This document shows positions 24,052 to 32,336 of a DNA stretch of 32,353 nt, piece after piece. How positions within the stretch are numbered: position 1 is the first letter of the stretch; every line of letters begins with the position of its first letter. Below the pieces are notes generated by a model that saw nothing but the letters and a program-made list of their open reading frames with translations, made no database searches and had not been told where the DNA came from. The position numbers and the translations under genes were made by a program. The DNA comes from Methanobacteriota archaeon. Lineage in GTDB: Archaea; Thermoplasmatota; Thermoplasmata; Lutacidiplasmatales; UBA184. The DNA is taken from assembly GCA_013290045.1 (NCBI GenBank), contig JABCYU010000008.1, forward strand, positions 1 through 32,353. The letters run 5' to 3'.

Positions 24052-26238
24052 ATGTCGAGAAATGAGTCGGGATCGATAGAAGTTCGGCTGGCCGGCCTCC
24101 AGCCCGGGGACCGCAAGCCCGTTGTGGCCCTGTACCTCATCGGACCGAAGGGTGTGATTGAAAGCAAGATTGGCGCGGTATCTGAAGATCGGCTAACCAT
24201 CCCAGCCAAACTCCCTCGAACAAGGGAGACAATCCTCGCCCTCGGGCCAGACAGCCCCGACCCATCAACTCTGAACCCCGGTGCACTCTTTCAGGTGCGG
24301 GGGGACCAGATTGCGAGCTGGGAGGCCGGTGGCCTCGTCACCATTCCCAGGAGCATTTGGTTCCCGTGGCCATTCTGGTTCGCCTGTGTCTCCGGGAAGG
24401 TCCAGAAGTGTCCCTGGATCATCTGGGATCAGCCCAGCCCCGGTTATCGCCCGATCCAGTTTCCCCCATTCCCCTGGCGATGTGCCCCAATCTGTAACGG
24501 GGTGGTGGAGGTTTACGAGCAGCGGTGCTGCTGCAGGCTCCTCTACGAGCCGATTGATCTCGCGGGGCTGATTGCTGCGCTCCGAGAGTACGTCGTCCAG
24601 TTCCCTCCGATCCCCATTCCTGGACCGGGACCGGACCCTTTCCTGGTAGATCGGGAACTCGCTTACAACATCAAGGTTGGCCAGGCGACCGCCGAACGAA
24701 CCAACGGAGGGCTGCCTGGGTTCGACGCAGTGGCCGAAATCGAGAAACTACAGTCCTACACCCCCGAGGAAGCGACGGTCTACGTTCGGGGGGCCACCTA
24801 TCTTTGGCCTTTCATCTGCTCGTGCGAGTCCCGGTTGGTTGGGGAAACAGTTCTCGGACCGGGCGGCGACTTCTCATTCTGCTACTTTAGATTCCCGTTT
24901 TTTGAATGGCCTTGGCTCGACTGCTCTTTCAGCTACGCCTACAAGGTCAAGCAGTGGAATGGGACAGGATGGGACTACGTCTACGACGGAGTCGCGCTTC
25001 GACAGTACTTCATGGACGACTCGAACGCGCTTATCACCACGTTCCTTGGCCAGGCCTGTGACCCCGGATCCCCTGTCGGATCCAACCGCCCATACGTCAT
25101 GTTGGAGGCAATCGGCTCGACGGACAGCTGGCACCTCGTGAGCGGAGATCAGACGGCAAACCTGACTATGCCCTCTCCTCCTGCTAACGGAGGTCTGGTG
25201 TTCCCTCCCGCGTCCGGTTCAGGGGACCTCGCAGGCGGGGCTGGTGCATCGCCGCTCAACGCCCCCTGGGGGCAGACCCTCCCGCTCCGCCTCCGGTTCG
25301 ACCCGGGTATGCAAGGGTTGGGCGCAGCGTTCTACAGAATCAGTGTCGTTCCTACCACCGACGGGATGAACCCCTCCGGACCGGCACAGGTTCTGACCAG
25401 CCCGGTAGCATGGGGAAAGTTCGTTTCGGTCGGCGGCCAGGTGGTCGTACAGAACACCAGTCTCGGGCCCCAAGTTGTCGGGGGCCAGGATGGGCTTTAC
25501 GAGATTCCGTACGGCCCAGATTGGCTCTGGAGTCAGTTCCACAACTACTGGACCACCGCTTCGGGCGACCCCACGGCGGGGGGAGCCAAGTACTTCGCGG
25601 ACGGGAGGTACTTCGCGATGGTGGAGGTCTTCGATGCTACCGGAACGAGGCTGGTCCCGGACACGCAACCCGCCGTTGCGCCCGATCAAGCACAAGCATT
25701 TGACTACCTGAAATGGGAGACGGCCGCGACCACAACGAAGATTCCCTACGCCGATCTCCTTCACCTGTTATGGATCGACAACAACCCGTGCGTCGCCCAC
25801 ATCGTTGACCTCCGCGAGAACGGAGCGCCCAACCCCGATACCTGCCAGTACATGTCCGGGGGGTGTTGCGATCAATTCTCGGCCGGTTTCCGCGCCTACC
25901 ATCCAACGATTGACTCGATCACTGCACCTGAGACCTTCATGCAGTATTTCGAGGTGTGGTGGCGTCAAGGGCTTGGTGGGTCCAGCGGTATCCCTCAGGA
26001 GGGCTCAACCAACGAACCCCACCCCTGGTCCGCGTTCAACCCTGCAGTCACCCCGCCTGGGTCCTTCTGCAGCATGTTGGGCGTCCTACCCGACCTGATC
26101 GACCCGTGCAAGCCCCAATCCCCCGCGAAGTGCACGTTCGCGCTCAACCTCTACGTCTGGGCCAAGCATTGGAACGGGAGCGGTCGACTTTCCATCTACG
26201 ATCGCTCGGATCAGGCCTCCTTCTCGCTGGAGGTCTAA
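24052..26238 (+). CDS. large cysteine-rich beta-sandwich protein, 728 aa
   Basis: ATG at 24052 with a good GTAGGAG Shine-Dalgarno site. Residues 1-100 form a strand-rich opening domain. Then come aromatic/Pro-rich segments with clustered cysteines: FACVSGKVQKC (112, 120), RCAPICNGVVEVYEQRCCC (144, 148, 159-161) and ICSCES (256, 258), plus Cys277, 291 and 336. The pattern of a carboxypeptidase-regulatory-like beta-sandwich (GxVxxC..., then ...NGxVEVYE...) resembles a bacterial family I know only as unnamed Cys-rich proteins. Residues 340-728 are Gly/Pro/Trp-rich with further Cys pairs (SGGCCDQF). There is no signal peptide or membrane helix. The dense Cys set could bind metal or form disulphides. 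Function unknown. Confidence 0.68.
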   Translation: MSRNESGSIEVRLAGLQPGDRKPVVALYLIGPKGVIESKIGAVSEDRLTIPAKLPRTRETILALGPDSPDPSTLNPGALFQVRGDQIASWEAGGLVTIPRSIWFPWPFWFACVSGKVQKCPWIIWDQPSPGYRPIQFPPFPWRCAPICNGVVEVYEQRCCCRLLYEPIDLAGLIAALREYVVQFPPIPIPGPGPDPFLVDRELAYNIKVGQATAERTNGGLPGFDAVAEIEKLQSYTPEEATVYVRGATYLWPFICSCESRLVGETVLGPGGDFSFCYFRFPFFEWPWLDCSFSYAYKVKQWNGTGWDYVYDGVALRQYFMDDSNALITTFLGQACDPGSPVGSNRPYVMLEAIGSTDSWHLVSGDQTANLTMPSPPANGGLVFPPASGSGDLAGGAGASPLNAPWGQTLPLRLRFDPGMQGLGAAFYRISVVPTTDGMNPSGPAQVLTSPVAWGKFVSVGGQVVVQNTSLGPQVVGGQDGLYEIPYGPDWLWSQFHNYWTTASGDPTAGGAKYFADGRYFAMVEVFDATGTRLVPDTQPAVAPDQAQAFDYLKWETAATTTKIPYADLLHLLWIDNNPCVAHIVDLRENGAPNPDTCQYMSGGCCDQFSAGFRAYHPTIDSITAPETFMQYFEVWWRQGLGGSSGIPQEGSTNEPHPWSAFNPAVTPPGSFCSMLGVLPDLIDPCKPQSPAKCTFALNLYVWAKHWNGSGRLSIYDRSDQASFSLEV

Positions 26239-26324
26239 CCGGAGTTAGACCCGGGGGCGGCCCGGCGGTCAGTTGATACGATTGCGTAGTTTAGGACCGA
26301 CTACATGCTACTCCCCGGTTGGAA

Positions 26325-26669
26325 ATGGTACTCCTAGCTTGGGGGTCGTGGAGTCCGTGGTTCGTTCTCGTCTTGGCCGTCCTGGTGACCTGGCGAATCG
26401 CCCACCTAGTCGCTGTCGAAGACGGGCCGCTAGGTCTGATGGCTCGGATACGGGCAAGTCTTGGACCGTCCGGTGCCGGAGGGCTCGTCAGCTGCTTCGG
26501 GTGCGTGAGTCTCTGGATCGGGTTGATCCTTGCCGTGCTAACCTTCCCGACGTTGCCCCAAATCGTCCTGGCGTGGTTGGCCTACTCCGGGGGCGCCTTC
26601 CTGTTGGAGCGATTCACCCCACAGACAGTCGTGATCGAGCGCGTGCCTGAGGGAGCGGGAGACGGGTAA
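26325..26669 (+). CDS. DUF1360-like membrane protein, 114 aa
   Basis: ATG at 26325. Membrane helices at about residues 9-28 and 64-92 flank a short loop. TWRIAHLVAVEDGPLGLMARIRA is followed by SCFGCVSLW with a Cys-x-x-Cys pair (57, 60). This succession (Thr-Trp-Arg in the first helix, Glu-Asp-Gly-Pro, then C-x-x-C-x-S-x-W at the second) is what I know from DUF1360-type proteins, often found in phages and phage-derived clusters. Their role is unknown. It lies between the 728-residue gene (86 bases upstream) and the Met-Gly-Cys-Cys protein (three bases downstream). Confidence 0.7.
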   Translation: MVLLAWGSWSPWFVLVLAVLVTWRIAHLVAVEDGPLGLMARIRASLGPSGAGGLVSCFGCVSLWIGLILAVLTFPTLPQIVLAWLAYSGGAFLLERFTPQTVVIERVPEGAGDG

Positions 26670-26672
26670 GCC

Positions 26673-26936
26673 ATGGGATGTTGCGGTGGCAACCGGGGGG
26701 TGGGCTCGCCCCACACCCCTCGCAGGATGGAACACGGGCCCGAGGCCGTGGTATCGCCTTCCACCAATGGCGATGTCAGAATCCGCTATGTGGGGAAGGA
26801 TTCGATTGCAGTCCTGGGGCCTGCGTCGGGTCGTAGGTACGAGTTCAACAGCACGACCCCCGTTGGACTCGTTCGGGCGGCGGATGCATCGATACTCGTC
26901 AGAACCCGACTTTTCGTGACGGCAGAGGTCAAGTAG
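26673..26936 (+). CDS. small Met-Gly-Cys-Cys protein, phage-associated type, 87 aa
   Basis: ATG at 26673, three bases after the stop of the DUF1360-like gene, so surely co-transcribed. It starts MGCCGGNRG. A flexible region follows, then a compact strand-rich unit (VRIRYVGKDSIAVLGPASGRRYEFN; VRAADASILVRTRLF). The succession CCG - 'YVG...VxGPxSGRxYxF' - 'xDAxxLxxxxxF' matches small proteins I know from phages, especially Mu-like ones. I recall the pattern but no family name. Function unknown; the N-terminal cysteines may bind a metal. Confidence 0.65.
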   Translation: MGCCGGNRGVGSPHTPRRMEHGPEAVVSPSTNGDVRIRYVGKDSIAVLGPASGRRYEFNSTTPVGLVRAADASILVRTRLFVTAEVK

Positions 26937-26966
26937 GTTTCGAATTCGCGACTGGTTTCGAATCCG
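26936..26966. repeat. 12-13 base direct repeat
   Basis: GGTTTCGAATTCG (26936-26948) is followed by GGTTTCGAATCCG (26954-26966). The two differ at one position. They lie directly behind the Met-Gly-Cys-Cys gene. Possible binding site; meaning unknown. Confidence 0.35.
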
Positions 26967-27068
26967 AGCCTCCTCGTGGCATGCTCGCATCCGTCGACTC
27001 GATGAGCGGGTTTGAACTGTTAGGGAATGCCCGACCGCCGAGTTGAACTGACCCTGCGAATCCGGCTT

Positions 27069-27099
27069 GGGAGCTCCCGGAGTGGCCGCCCCCGGGAGC
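27069..27099. terminator. GC-rich hairpin between convergent genes
   Basis: GCTCCCGG (27073-27080) pairs with CCGGGAGC (27092-27099) across an 11-base loop. A 10-bp palindrome GGGAGCTCCC (27069-27078) overlaps it. It sits between the converging Met-Gly-Cys-Cys and PKD-protein genes, where a two-sided terminator is expected. Confidence 0.4.
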
Positions 27100-27130
27100 C
27101 GAATGGGTTTCACGGCCGGGCCCTGCCGCG

Positions 27131-27850
27131 CTAGAGTGGAACGCTGACTCCTCCGAACGTATGTTGGGCCGTGTTGTGGTTAGCGTCGGTCACCGACGAC
27201 CCCACGTTGTATGAACCTGACCCCGCGTAAGAGTGGCTCGGGTTCCAGGTGTTGCCATACGTGCCGTCCCCCCATGAGGTGGTGAACGACACCGGACTCA
27301 CGCCGTTCCAAGCGGTGCTGTAGCTCTGTGTGTTGAAGCAGTTGCAAGGGGTGGGTGTACACCAAACCCAGGCCGGGCCGCACGGGCCTAGCCAATGCCA
27401 CCCGATGATGATCCCGCCGGACAGCCCTCCGCGGAAGTGTGCGCCCCCGCCGCCCCCGTTCACATAGCTGTAGATGTGGAAAGCAGCCGACGCCTTCGCC
27501 CCCGAATGGTCGGTTACGGTCAGGGTGACCAGGTAGGTGCCGTTGTTCCAACCGTGCGAAGCGCCGCATAGGAGAGAGGTGTGGCTGTCTCCCCAGTCCC
27601 ACTTGCACGTGTACGGGGCGACACCTCCCACGCCCGTCCCGCTGAACGAGACGGTGCCCGAGATGCCGGGACCAGCGGGCTGGGTGACTCCGGTCCAGGT
27701 CGCGTTAGCCTGAAGTCCGTTGAACGGTCGGAGTTGAGCACCGCCCTTCGGAACCCAACCCATGAGAGCAAAGCTGCTCATCAGAAACACTCCGGACAAC
27801 GCGACTATCGCCGCTAGGCCTACCGCCCTTCTCACTCCTCTCGTTTCCAT
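27131..27850 (-). CDS. exported protein with PKD-like repeats, 239 aa
   Basis: The ATG at 27850 has a strong GGAGG Shine-Dalgarno site seven bases before it. A signal or anchor helix (about residues 12-32, LAAIVALSGVFLMSSFALMG) follows a basic start, so the body is outside the cell. The first PKD-type domain is around 65-125 (GVAPYTCKWDWGDSHTS; GTYLVTLTVTDHSGAKAS). A Gly/Trp/Cys-rich linker follows (GGIIIGWHWLGPCGPAWVWC), then a second PKD-type unit (SFTTSWGDGTYGN; YNVGSSVTDANHN) around 190-235. PKD folds serve in archaeal S-layer and adhesion proteins. Six cysteines suggest disulphides. Confidence 0.75.
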   Translation of the reverse strand: METRGVRRAVGLAAIVALSGVFLMSSFALMGWVPKGGAQLRPFNGLQANATWTGVTQPAGPGISGTVSFSGTGVGGVAPYTCKWDWGDSHTSLLCGASHGWNNGTYLVTLTVTDHSGAKASAAFHIYSYVNGGGGGAHFRGGLSGGIIIGWHWLGPCGPAWVWCTPTPCNCFNTQSYSTAWNGVSPVSFTTSWGDGTYGNTWNPSHSYAGSGSYNVGSSVTDANHNTAQHTFGGVSVPL

Positions 27851-27910
27851 AGAGTTTCCTCCTACCGAGTCGAGACTCGCGGCCCCGACTCTCTGACCGT
27901 GATCGTGTTC

Positions 27911-27924
27911 GAATAGATATAGTG
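27911..27924 (-). promoter_or_regulatory. TATA-like box of the PKD-protein gene
   Basis: On the minus strand this reads CACTATATCTATTC, a good archaeal TATA-like match in GC-rich DNA, about 65-70 bases before the ATG at 27850. A start site about 25 bases downstream leaves a 40-base leader that contains the strong Shine-Dalgarno site. Confidence 0.5.
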
Positions 27925-27952
27925 TAGTGCTGTTCAGCAATGTGCGGAACAT

Positions 27953-28632
27953 TCAAGCATTCGCGCACTCTACTCTGGGACGCCGTCTGAATCTCAGAAG
28001 ACCCGCGCCCGTCCCCATCCGCGGAGATAAGGGGCGGACACCATCTCCCAGGGCTCATGAGGTCGGCGCCGTTCGATGAGGCTTCTCCAGCCCGTGGACG
28101 TTCGCATCTGGGCTAGACGCGGGAGGCGACGTACGGGAGGGCGACCCACGAGGATTCTCGAGTGAATCCGAAGGGGATTACCAGGGTGGAACCGCCGCGC
28201 TCGCTTCGATCATGCCGCCCGCCGGAGGCGGCTCCGTTTCGGACCCCCGACTTTGGGGCCCCGTCGGTGGGGTGCCAACGCGCTCCTCCGATTGAGCGGC
28301 GGCGATTCAGGGCAGATCGCTGAAATGGATTGCACTCGCAAGAGGCAAGCAGAGGTATTTGCTACTAAGGGAACGTCCGGACAACGCCCGGTGGAATTCA
28401 AACCGCAAGGATTGGACCTCAGAGGACCATCGGACAACCCCGAGTAGTTACCGCGGGGCCCATCTCGGTCTCGTAGACTGCCATCTCGGTCGCCTTGCCG
28501 GAGATCGAGGGTCCCGGGACGCGTGGAGTATAACTCTTAAATCCTGCCTTAGTGATTCTATACCGAACGTGTTGACCGCACCCTGAGGCTCCGGGGGCCG
28601 AGGGGACCGACGGTCGCACGCCGGGGAACCAG
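27953..28632. other. divergent gap of 680 bases
   Basis: No convincing gene. A 64-codon frame from a TTG at 28253 is open but has weak codon bias. AT-richer stretches around 28527-28567 (gtataactcttaaatcc; gattctatacc) probably contain the promoter of the ribbon-helix-helix gene. Confidence 0.35.
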
Positions 28633-28812
28633 ATGCCACGGGGGCAGCGTAAGCGCGTTTCGAAGAGAGTGCCGTTGGCTGCATATTTGCCCGAAGACTT
28701 GATGAACGAGCTGAAGGAGCGGGCGGAAACCGAGGATCGCTCGGTCTCAAGGCAAGTCATCCTGTACGTGAAGGAGGGGCTGCGGCGAGGCAAGGCGCAA
28801 GCAGACCGCTAG
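28633..28812 (+). CDS. ribbon-helix-helix DNA-binding protein, 59 aa
   Basis: A 59-residue protein with the CopG/Arc-type ribbon-helix-helix layout. There is a basic N terminus (RGQRKRVSKR), one strand (VPLAAYLP), helix one (EDLMNELKERAETED) and helix two (SVSRQVILYVKEGLRR). The Ser-Val-Ser turn before helix two is typical. Such proteins bind DNA as dimers through the paired strand and often repress their own gene, or act as antitoxins or plasmid copy control. No toxin gene is adjacent. ATG start at 28633; AT-rich promoter-like DNA lies 70-105 bases upstream. Confidence 0.8.
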   Translation: MPRGQRKRVSKRVPLAAYLPEDLMNELKERAETEDRSVSRQVILYVKEGLRRGKAQADR

Positions 28813-29250
28813 TGGACTGCTTGCCTGGCAGCGCTTGTCCACTCTGTGACCGTGAGAACTTCCTGAGGCCCGACCAGGTTAGTAGGGCCGCGTCATCGCG
28901 ATGCGGGGCTACAGATCCGTAGATTCCCGACCGCGACTGAGCCGAAGACAGACCGGTGAGACGGGGTCTCAGCTTCACCCCAGATACGGGCCCCGATCGG
29001 GAGAAGAGTTGGCACCAGCCTCAGCCTAACGCCCAGTCGTAAAGGGTTATGGGGAGTCTAGCAAACCCCTAAAGCCAGCCATGTCTTAGCCGCTCAATGT
29101 CCAGAGAGTATTCCGAGGACATTCGCAGAACGCGCGAGGCCGATACCGGGTGTCGACCCTCGAGTCCAAGGGCGGAGCGGAACGGGATCCATTGGGATTC
29201 AGTCTACCACCGCCGTCGGGTTCGTCGGGCGAGTTGGGAGTCCCGGTACG
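28813..29250. other. gap before the winged-helix gene, with a small inverted repeat
   Basis: AATGTCC (29096-29102) and GGACATT (29117-29123) form a seven-base inverted repeat around a 14-base spacer, about 130 bases before the winged-helix ATG. A G/C-run pair (ggggagtctagcaaacccc, 29051-29069) could form a weak hairpin. No gene is seen. Confidence 0.35.
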
Positions 29251-29712
29251 ATGCTGGACGAAATCTATAGAATTGATCGGAGCACTGGAACTCTTCCGAT
29301 TCTTCTCACGCTTGACGCGGTCGGGGAACTTCTGCTTACGGATTTGTGCAGGCGGTTGCGCTTGGACAGGAGCACGACGGTGAGGGCCTTGGCCGTCCTC
29401 CTCGATCTTAGGCTCGTTGCGGTTCGAGAATCAGGGTTGTTCCCCTTCTCCCGGTATGTCCGACTCTCTCTCGTTGGAAAGCGCTTCTTGAGCCTCCCTC
29501 TCTCTTCGTGGCCCCCCTTCTTCTTCCCCGAAGGAGAGGATCCGAATCGCCCGAGGCCGCTTGTTCCCAGCCAGGACACGCTCGCCCACTCGGTCGAACC
29601 GCGACTTGAGGGCGCGGCATCCGGGGTCGACACCCCGTCACCGCTGTCCGCTAGATTTGTCCCCGCCGCCCCTCGACGATCCAAGCAAGCTCGGCCCGGC
29701 GCCGGTGTGTAG
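29251..29712 (+). CDS. winged helix-turn-helix DNA-binding protein, 153 aa
   Basis: Residues about 10-80 match an ArsR/MarR-like winged helix. LTLDAVGELLLTDLCRRLRL leads into a recognition-helix region (DRSTTVRALAVLLDLRLVAVRESG), followed by a wing and last strand (FPFSRYVRLSLVGKRFLSLP). The Pro/Ser/Arg-rich tail after residue 88 looks disordered, so the functional part may be only the first 85 residues. Probably a transcription regulator of element genes. It lies 500 bases before the surface protein gene. ATG start at 29251. Confidence 0.7.
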   Translation: MLDEIYRIDRSTGTLPILLTLDAVGELLLTDLCRRLRLDRSTTVRALAVLLDLRLVAVRESGLFPFSRYVRLSLVGKRFLSLPLSSWPPFFFPEGEDPNRPRPLVPSQDTLAHSVEPRLEGAASGVDTPSPLSARFVPAAPRRSKQARPGAGV

Positions 29713-30212
29713 CTTGAACTGGGGTAGGATTAGTCCGATTCTTGCGCCTAGTACCGATCGAGTGATCCAGGGCAATCTGCGAGCCACGGGGGGCCGAGAT
29801 CGGGAAACCGAATCCGATAAGCTGACTCGAGAAAGGGGAAAGTCCGGGACAGGCTGAGGCCCTGGAGCGCTGAGCTGAGGGGTTGCGCTGGGGTACCCCG
29901 CAGCCCCGTCGGCCGCGGCGGACCGTTGATGCAACGTGCGATAGATCGGAACCGGGCCCGTCTGGCCGATCCGAATGGTGCCGATTCCTGAGCGTTCAAG
30001 GGGTGTGAAGGTCGAGCATACCCCGAGCTCCTTCCGTTGCGGGCGCAGTCGCTAGCGGGGCGTCCGTTGCTCGCAATGAGTAGATGTAGTACTTCATAGT
30101 GCCAAACAATGTGCCAGGAGCCATTGACCGTGCGACGATCACCGTTCAGGTGTTCCCGCGCCAACGCATTCCTGGCCGCTCGCGGTCCAACCCTGGAATT
30201 GAGGTGAGGGAC
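29713..30212. other. gap before the surface protein gene
   Basis: 500 bases. An AT-richer stretch (gatgtagtacttcatag, 30083-30099) contains an imperfect palindrome around AGTACT and may be the promoter region. A strong Shine-Dalgarno site GAGGTGA (30201-30207) ends the gap. No gene is seen. Confidence 0.35.
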
Positions 30213-31178
30213 ATGTCTAGAAAAAAAACAGCAGACGAAGAACAACTGCGACTGACTTCCCAGAGAGACGACCGCCCTAGCTGGATTCAATCCGAGAACT
30301 CGACTCGTCGGTGGGATCTCCACCAAACGACATCGAAATGGCCCACTCTGGGATTCGGTATCCTCGCCGGAGTACTCATGGTCCTAGGGGGTTTCGGCGT
30401 AGGCCAATTTTTCAAGAGCTCCACCGCCACACCCGCTGGGGCGGCTCCGCCTAACGCAGGATTACTCCCCCTCACGAGCTGGAACAGCTACGCCAGCCCT
30501 TGGAACAACGCGGCACACCAGTATCCCGGATGCGGCAGCTACGGTTATTCGGGACCTGGAGAGGGCCAACCGACATCTGGCGGCGTGAGTAGCAACGGGC
30601 ATGTAGGGGTTTACTCCTATCCCGGGACCGGTTGCACCACTCAGACGTTGGTAGAGAGGGCCTGGACAGGGACCCACACATCGGGAACCTACACACCGAC
30701 ATCGACCGGGACCTACACCTTTACGGCGACGTGGCACTTCACCATCGCGTTCTCGGTGTATGCTCAATGCGGCAGCTCTACGGCGTATGGAGTCTCTCTC
30801 AACAACTACGCAACGCTGAACGTGACCACCTACTTCGCCCTCTACGACAACACGGCGAACGACGGCCAGACGGTGCCAAACACGTTCATGACCTCTGTCT
30901 ACTGGCTCGACAGCCGTGACCAGCAGTGTGTCAGTGGCGCGCCGTCAAGTTGGGGCAACCCCAACGCCGCCTACGCGATCGTAGACCTTGACCAGTCGTT
31001 CTCAATGACGTGCCAGGCCCTCCTGAATTCCGCGAACACATACGCACCCCGAGCAGCTTTCCAGATGACTGCCTTTGCGTACGGTGACTCCGGATCTGGC
31101 GGTGGCGCCGGCTCAGCTCAAGGTTCGCTCTACGGTAACAACATCGTCGCCACCCTAACATCGGTGTCGGTGAGCTGA
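30213..31178 (+). CDS. membrane-anchored surface protein, 321 aa
   Basis: The ATG at 30213 follows GAGGTGAGGG, the clearest Shine-Dalgarno site in the window; an in-frame start at 30099 is possible but less likely. The first 43 residues are charged and cytoplasmic. A membrane helix spans about 44-66 (PTLGFGILAGVLMVLGGFGVG), and the remaining 255 residues would lie outside. They are Ser/Thr/Tyr/Gly-rich with five or more Cys. A threonine-rich repeat (GTHTSGTYTPTSTGTYTF) leads into a strand-rich domain (FTIAFSVYAQCG; LNVTTYFALYDNTAND). It is reminiscent of archaeal surface proteins of element origin, but the family is not recognised. Confidence 0.72.
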   Translation: MSRKKTADEEQLRLTSQRDDRPSWIQSENSTRRWDLHQTTSKWPTLGFGILAGVLMVLGGFGVGQFFKSSTATPAGAAPPNAGLLPLTSWNSYASPWNNAAHQYPGCGSYGYSGPGEGQPTSGGVSSNGHVGVYSYPGTGCTTQTLVERAWTGTHTSGTYTPTSTGTYTFTATWHFTIAFSVYAQCGSSTAYGVSLNNYATLNVTTYFALYDNTANDGQTVPNTFMTSVYWLDSRDQQCVSGAPSSWGNPNAAYAIVDLDQSFSMTCQALLNSANTYAPRAAFQMTAFAYGDSGSGGGAGSAQGSLYGNNIVATLTSVSVS

Positions 31179-31225
31179 AGGTCGGGAAGCACCAAACGCG
31201 GCCTGAACGAGCCAAGCCCAAACAA

Positions 31226-31250
31226 GCCGGGGGGGGTGTTCCCTCCCGGC
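31226..31250 (+). terminator. GC-rich hairpin after the surface protein gene
   Basis: GCCGGG (31226-31231) pairs with CCCGGC (31245-31250), and inner G/C pairs extend the stem. It starts 48 bases after the stop at 31178. Plausible transcription end, though without a long T-run. Confidence 0.4.
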
Positions 31251-32309
31251 GTCCAGTTATCCACCGTCTTTGGGAGTGAGGTCGAACCCGGATTCAGTTA
31301 CCGTAACGGCTGAAAGGGGAACCCGAGCTGCACTTGGCCACCCCCCTCCCCGACCTGACGCAAAGCGATGGCTCGTATGCCGCTGCGGGTAGTCTGACAT
31401 GAGTCATAGGAGGGTGTGCAGCAATGACATTCGGGGATTGACTCACGAAATATGTCCGGACCTGCGACGGTTGTCCGAGGGTTGCAACACCGGAGTGGGT
31501 CTACCCGGCGGGTGGCCCCCTCAGCGTGGCTGACCCGCACCTCGAACCCGAATTTGCCCATCCGACGTCTCTCGGAGCTCACCTGTGGGGGAGGTCGATC
31601 CGCACTGTAGGAGGTCTTGAGAAGCAATCCTGGACAGGGGGGGTCGAATCGACGTGCTCAGCATTGCAAATTTGAGGTGAATCCCGGTAACAGACTAGAA
31701 CCACAGAATCCGAAACTGGGCAGTCGACCCAGACAACGGCGATGGATGAAGAGCCAGCTCCGACGCCGCGTCCGCTTTCCTCGGCTGTCCTACGGGCACG
31801 GCCTGGGTACATTCGGTTGGCTCCCGCCGCGCCCCCGAAGTTTCCCGTATGAGTTCGCGGCATTCCAGCTCGTTGGTCTGTTCAGAGCGGTCTTTCAGAT
31901 GGACTGGGACTGGGTCCCGATGGCATTGAAGTGTCAAGCCTTCGTCTGAACCGGCGCCATGCTGGTCCACCACGAATCCACATTTCGGACGGGCTTGCGT
32001 GACGAGGACTGACAGGCAGTCGTAGATCAGGAGGATTGACTGGTGGTGCGGTGGTTAGCTCCGCCCGTTCCCATAGGGCAGGCTCGCCCCCTCCCCTATT
32101 TTCGAGCGCAACGAAACCCGCGAATGGTAGTCGACTTACCGTGCACTACGGCGGTTCGGGAGATCCGTGTCCAGATTCCTCTGAGGGGTGGACCTGCGGC
32201 GCCCACAGGGCCGCGGAAGGTCGGACTCGTGGGGCCGTCGGGCACCACTTGGCGCGCTAGTGTCATTTCTAGGGCGGTAGAGTAGGTTCTGCCGGACCGC
32301 AAAGGCTAG
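31251..32309. other. gene-poor stretch of over 1 kb
   Basis: Only doubtful frames: one of 67 residues from the ATG at 31746 (reported separately), and one near 32043-32285 whose product is Arg/Pro/Val-rich. No RNA gene or strong repeat was found. It is the longest such stretch in the window. Confidence 0.35.
31746..31949 (+). CDS. doubtful 67-aa ORF
   Basis: ATG at 31746 opens a frame ending SFPYEFAAFQLVGLFRAVFQ... and MALKCQAFV. The second half is protein-like; the first half is Arg-rich. No clear ribosome site. Low-confidence hypothetical. Confidence 0.2.
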   Translation: MKSQLRRRVRFPRLSYGHGLGTFGWLPPRPRSFPYEFAAFQLVGLFRAVFQMDWDWVPMALKCQAFV

Positions 32310-32336
32310 TGCCGGGGAGTGCTCCCTCCCCGGGCA
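32310..32336. other. strong hairpin close to the window end
   Basis: Arms 32310-32319 and 32326-32336 pair over ten positions with one bulged G and a six-base loop (TGCTCC). The window then ends with CCGGGTTCGA, which looks like the start of a tRNA T arm. No full tRNA can be drawn from what is visible. Confidence 0.4.

Noticed and set aside
32043-32285. 80-codon frame near the window end
   Set aside because: GTG start, no ribosome site and Arg/Pro-biased product; judged chance.
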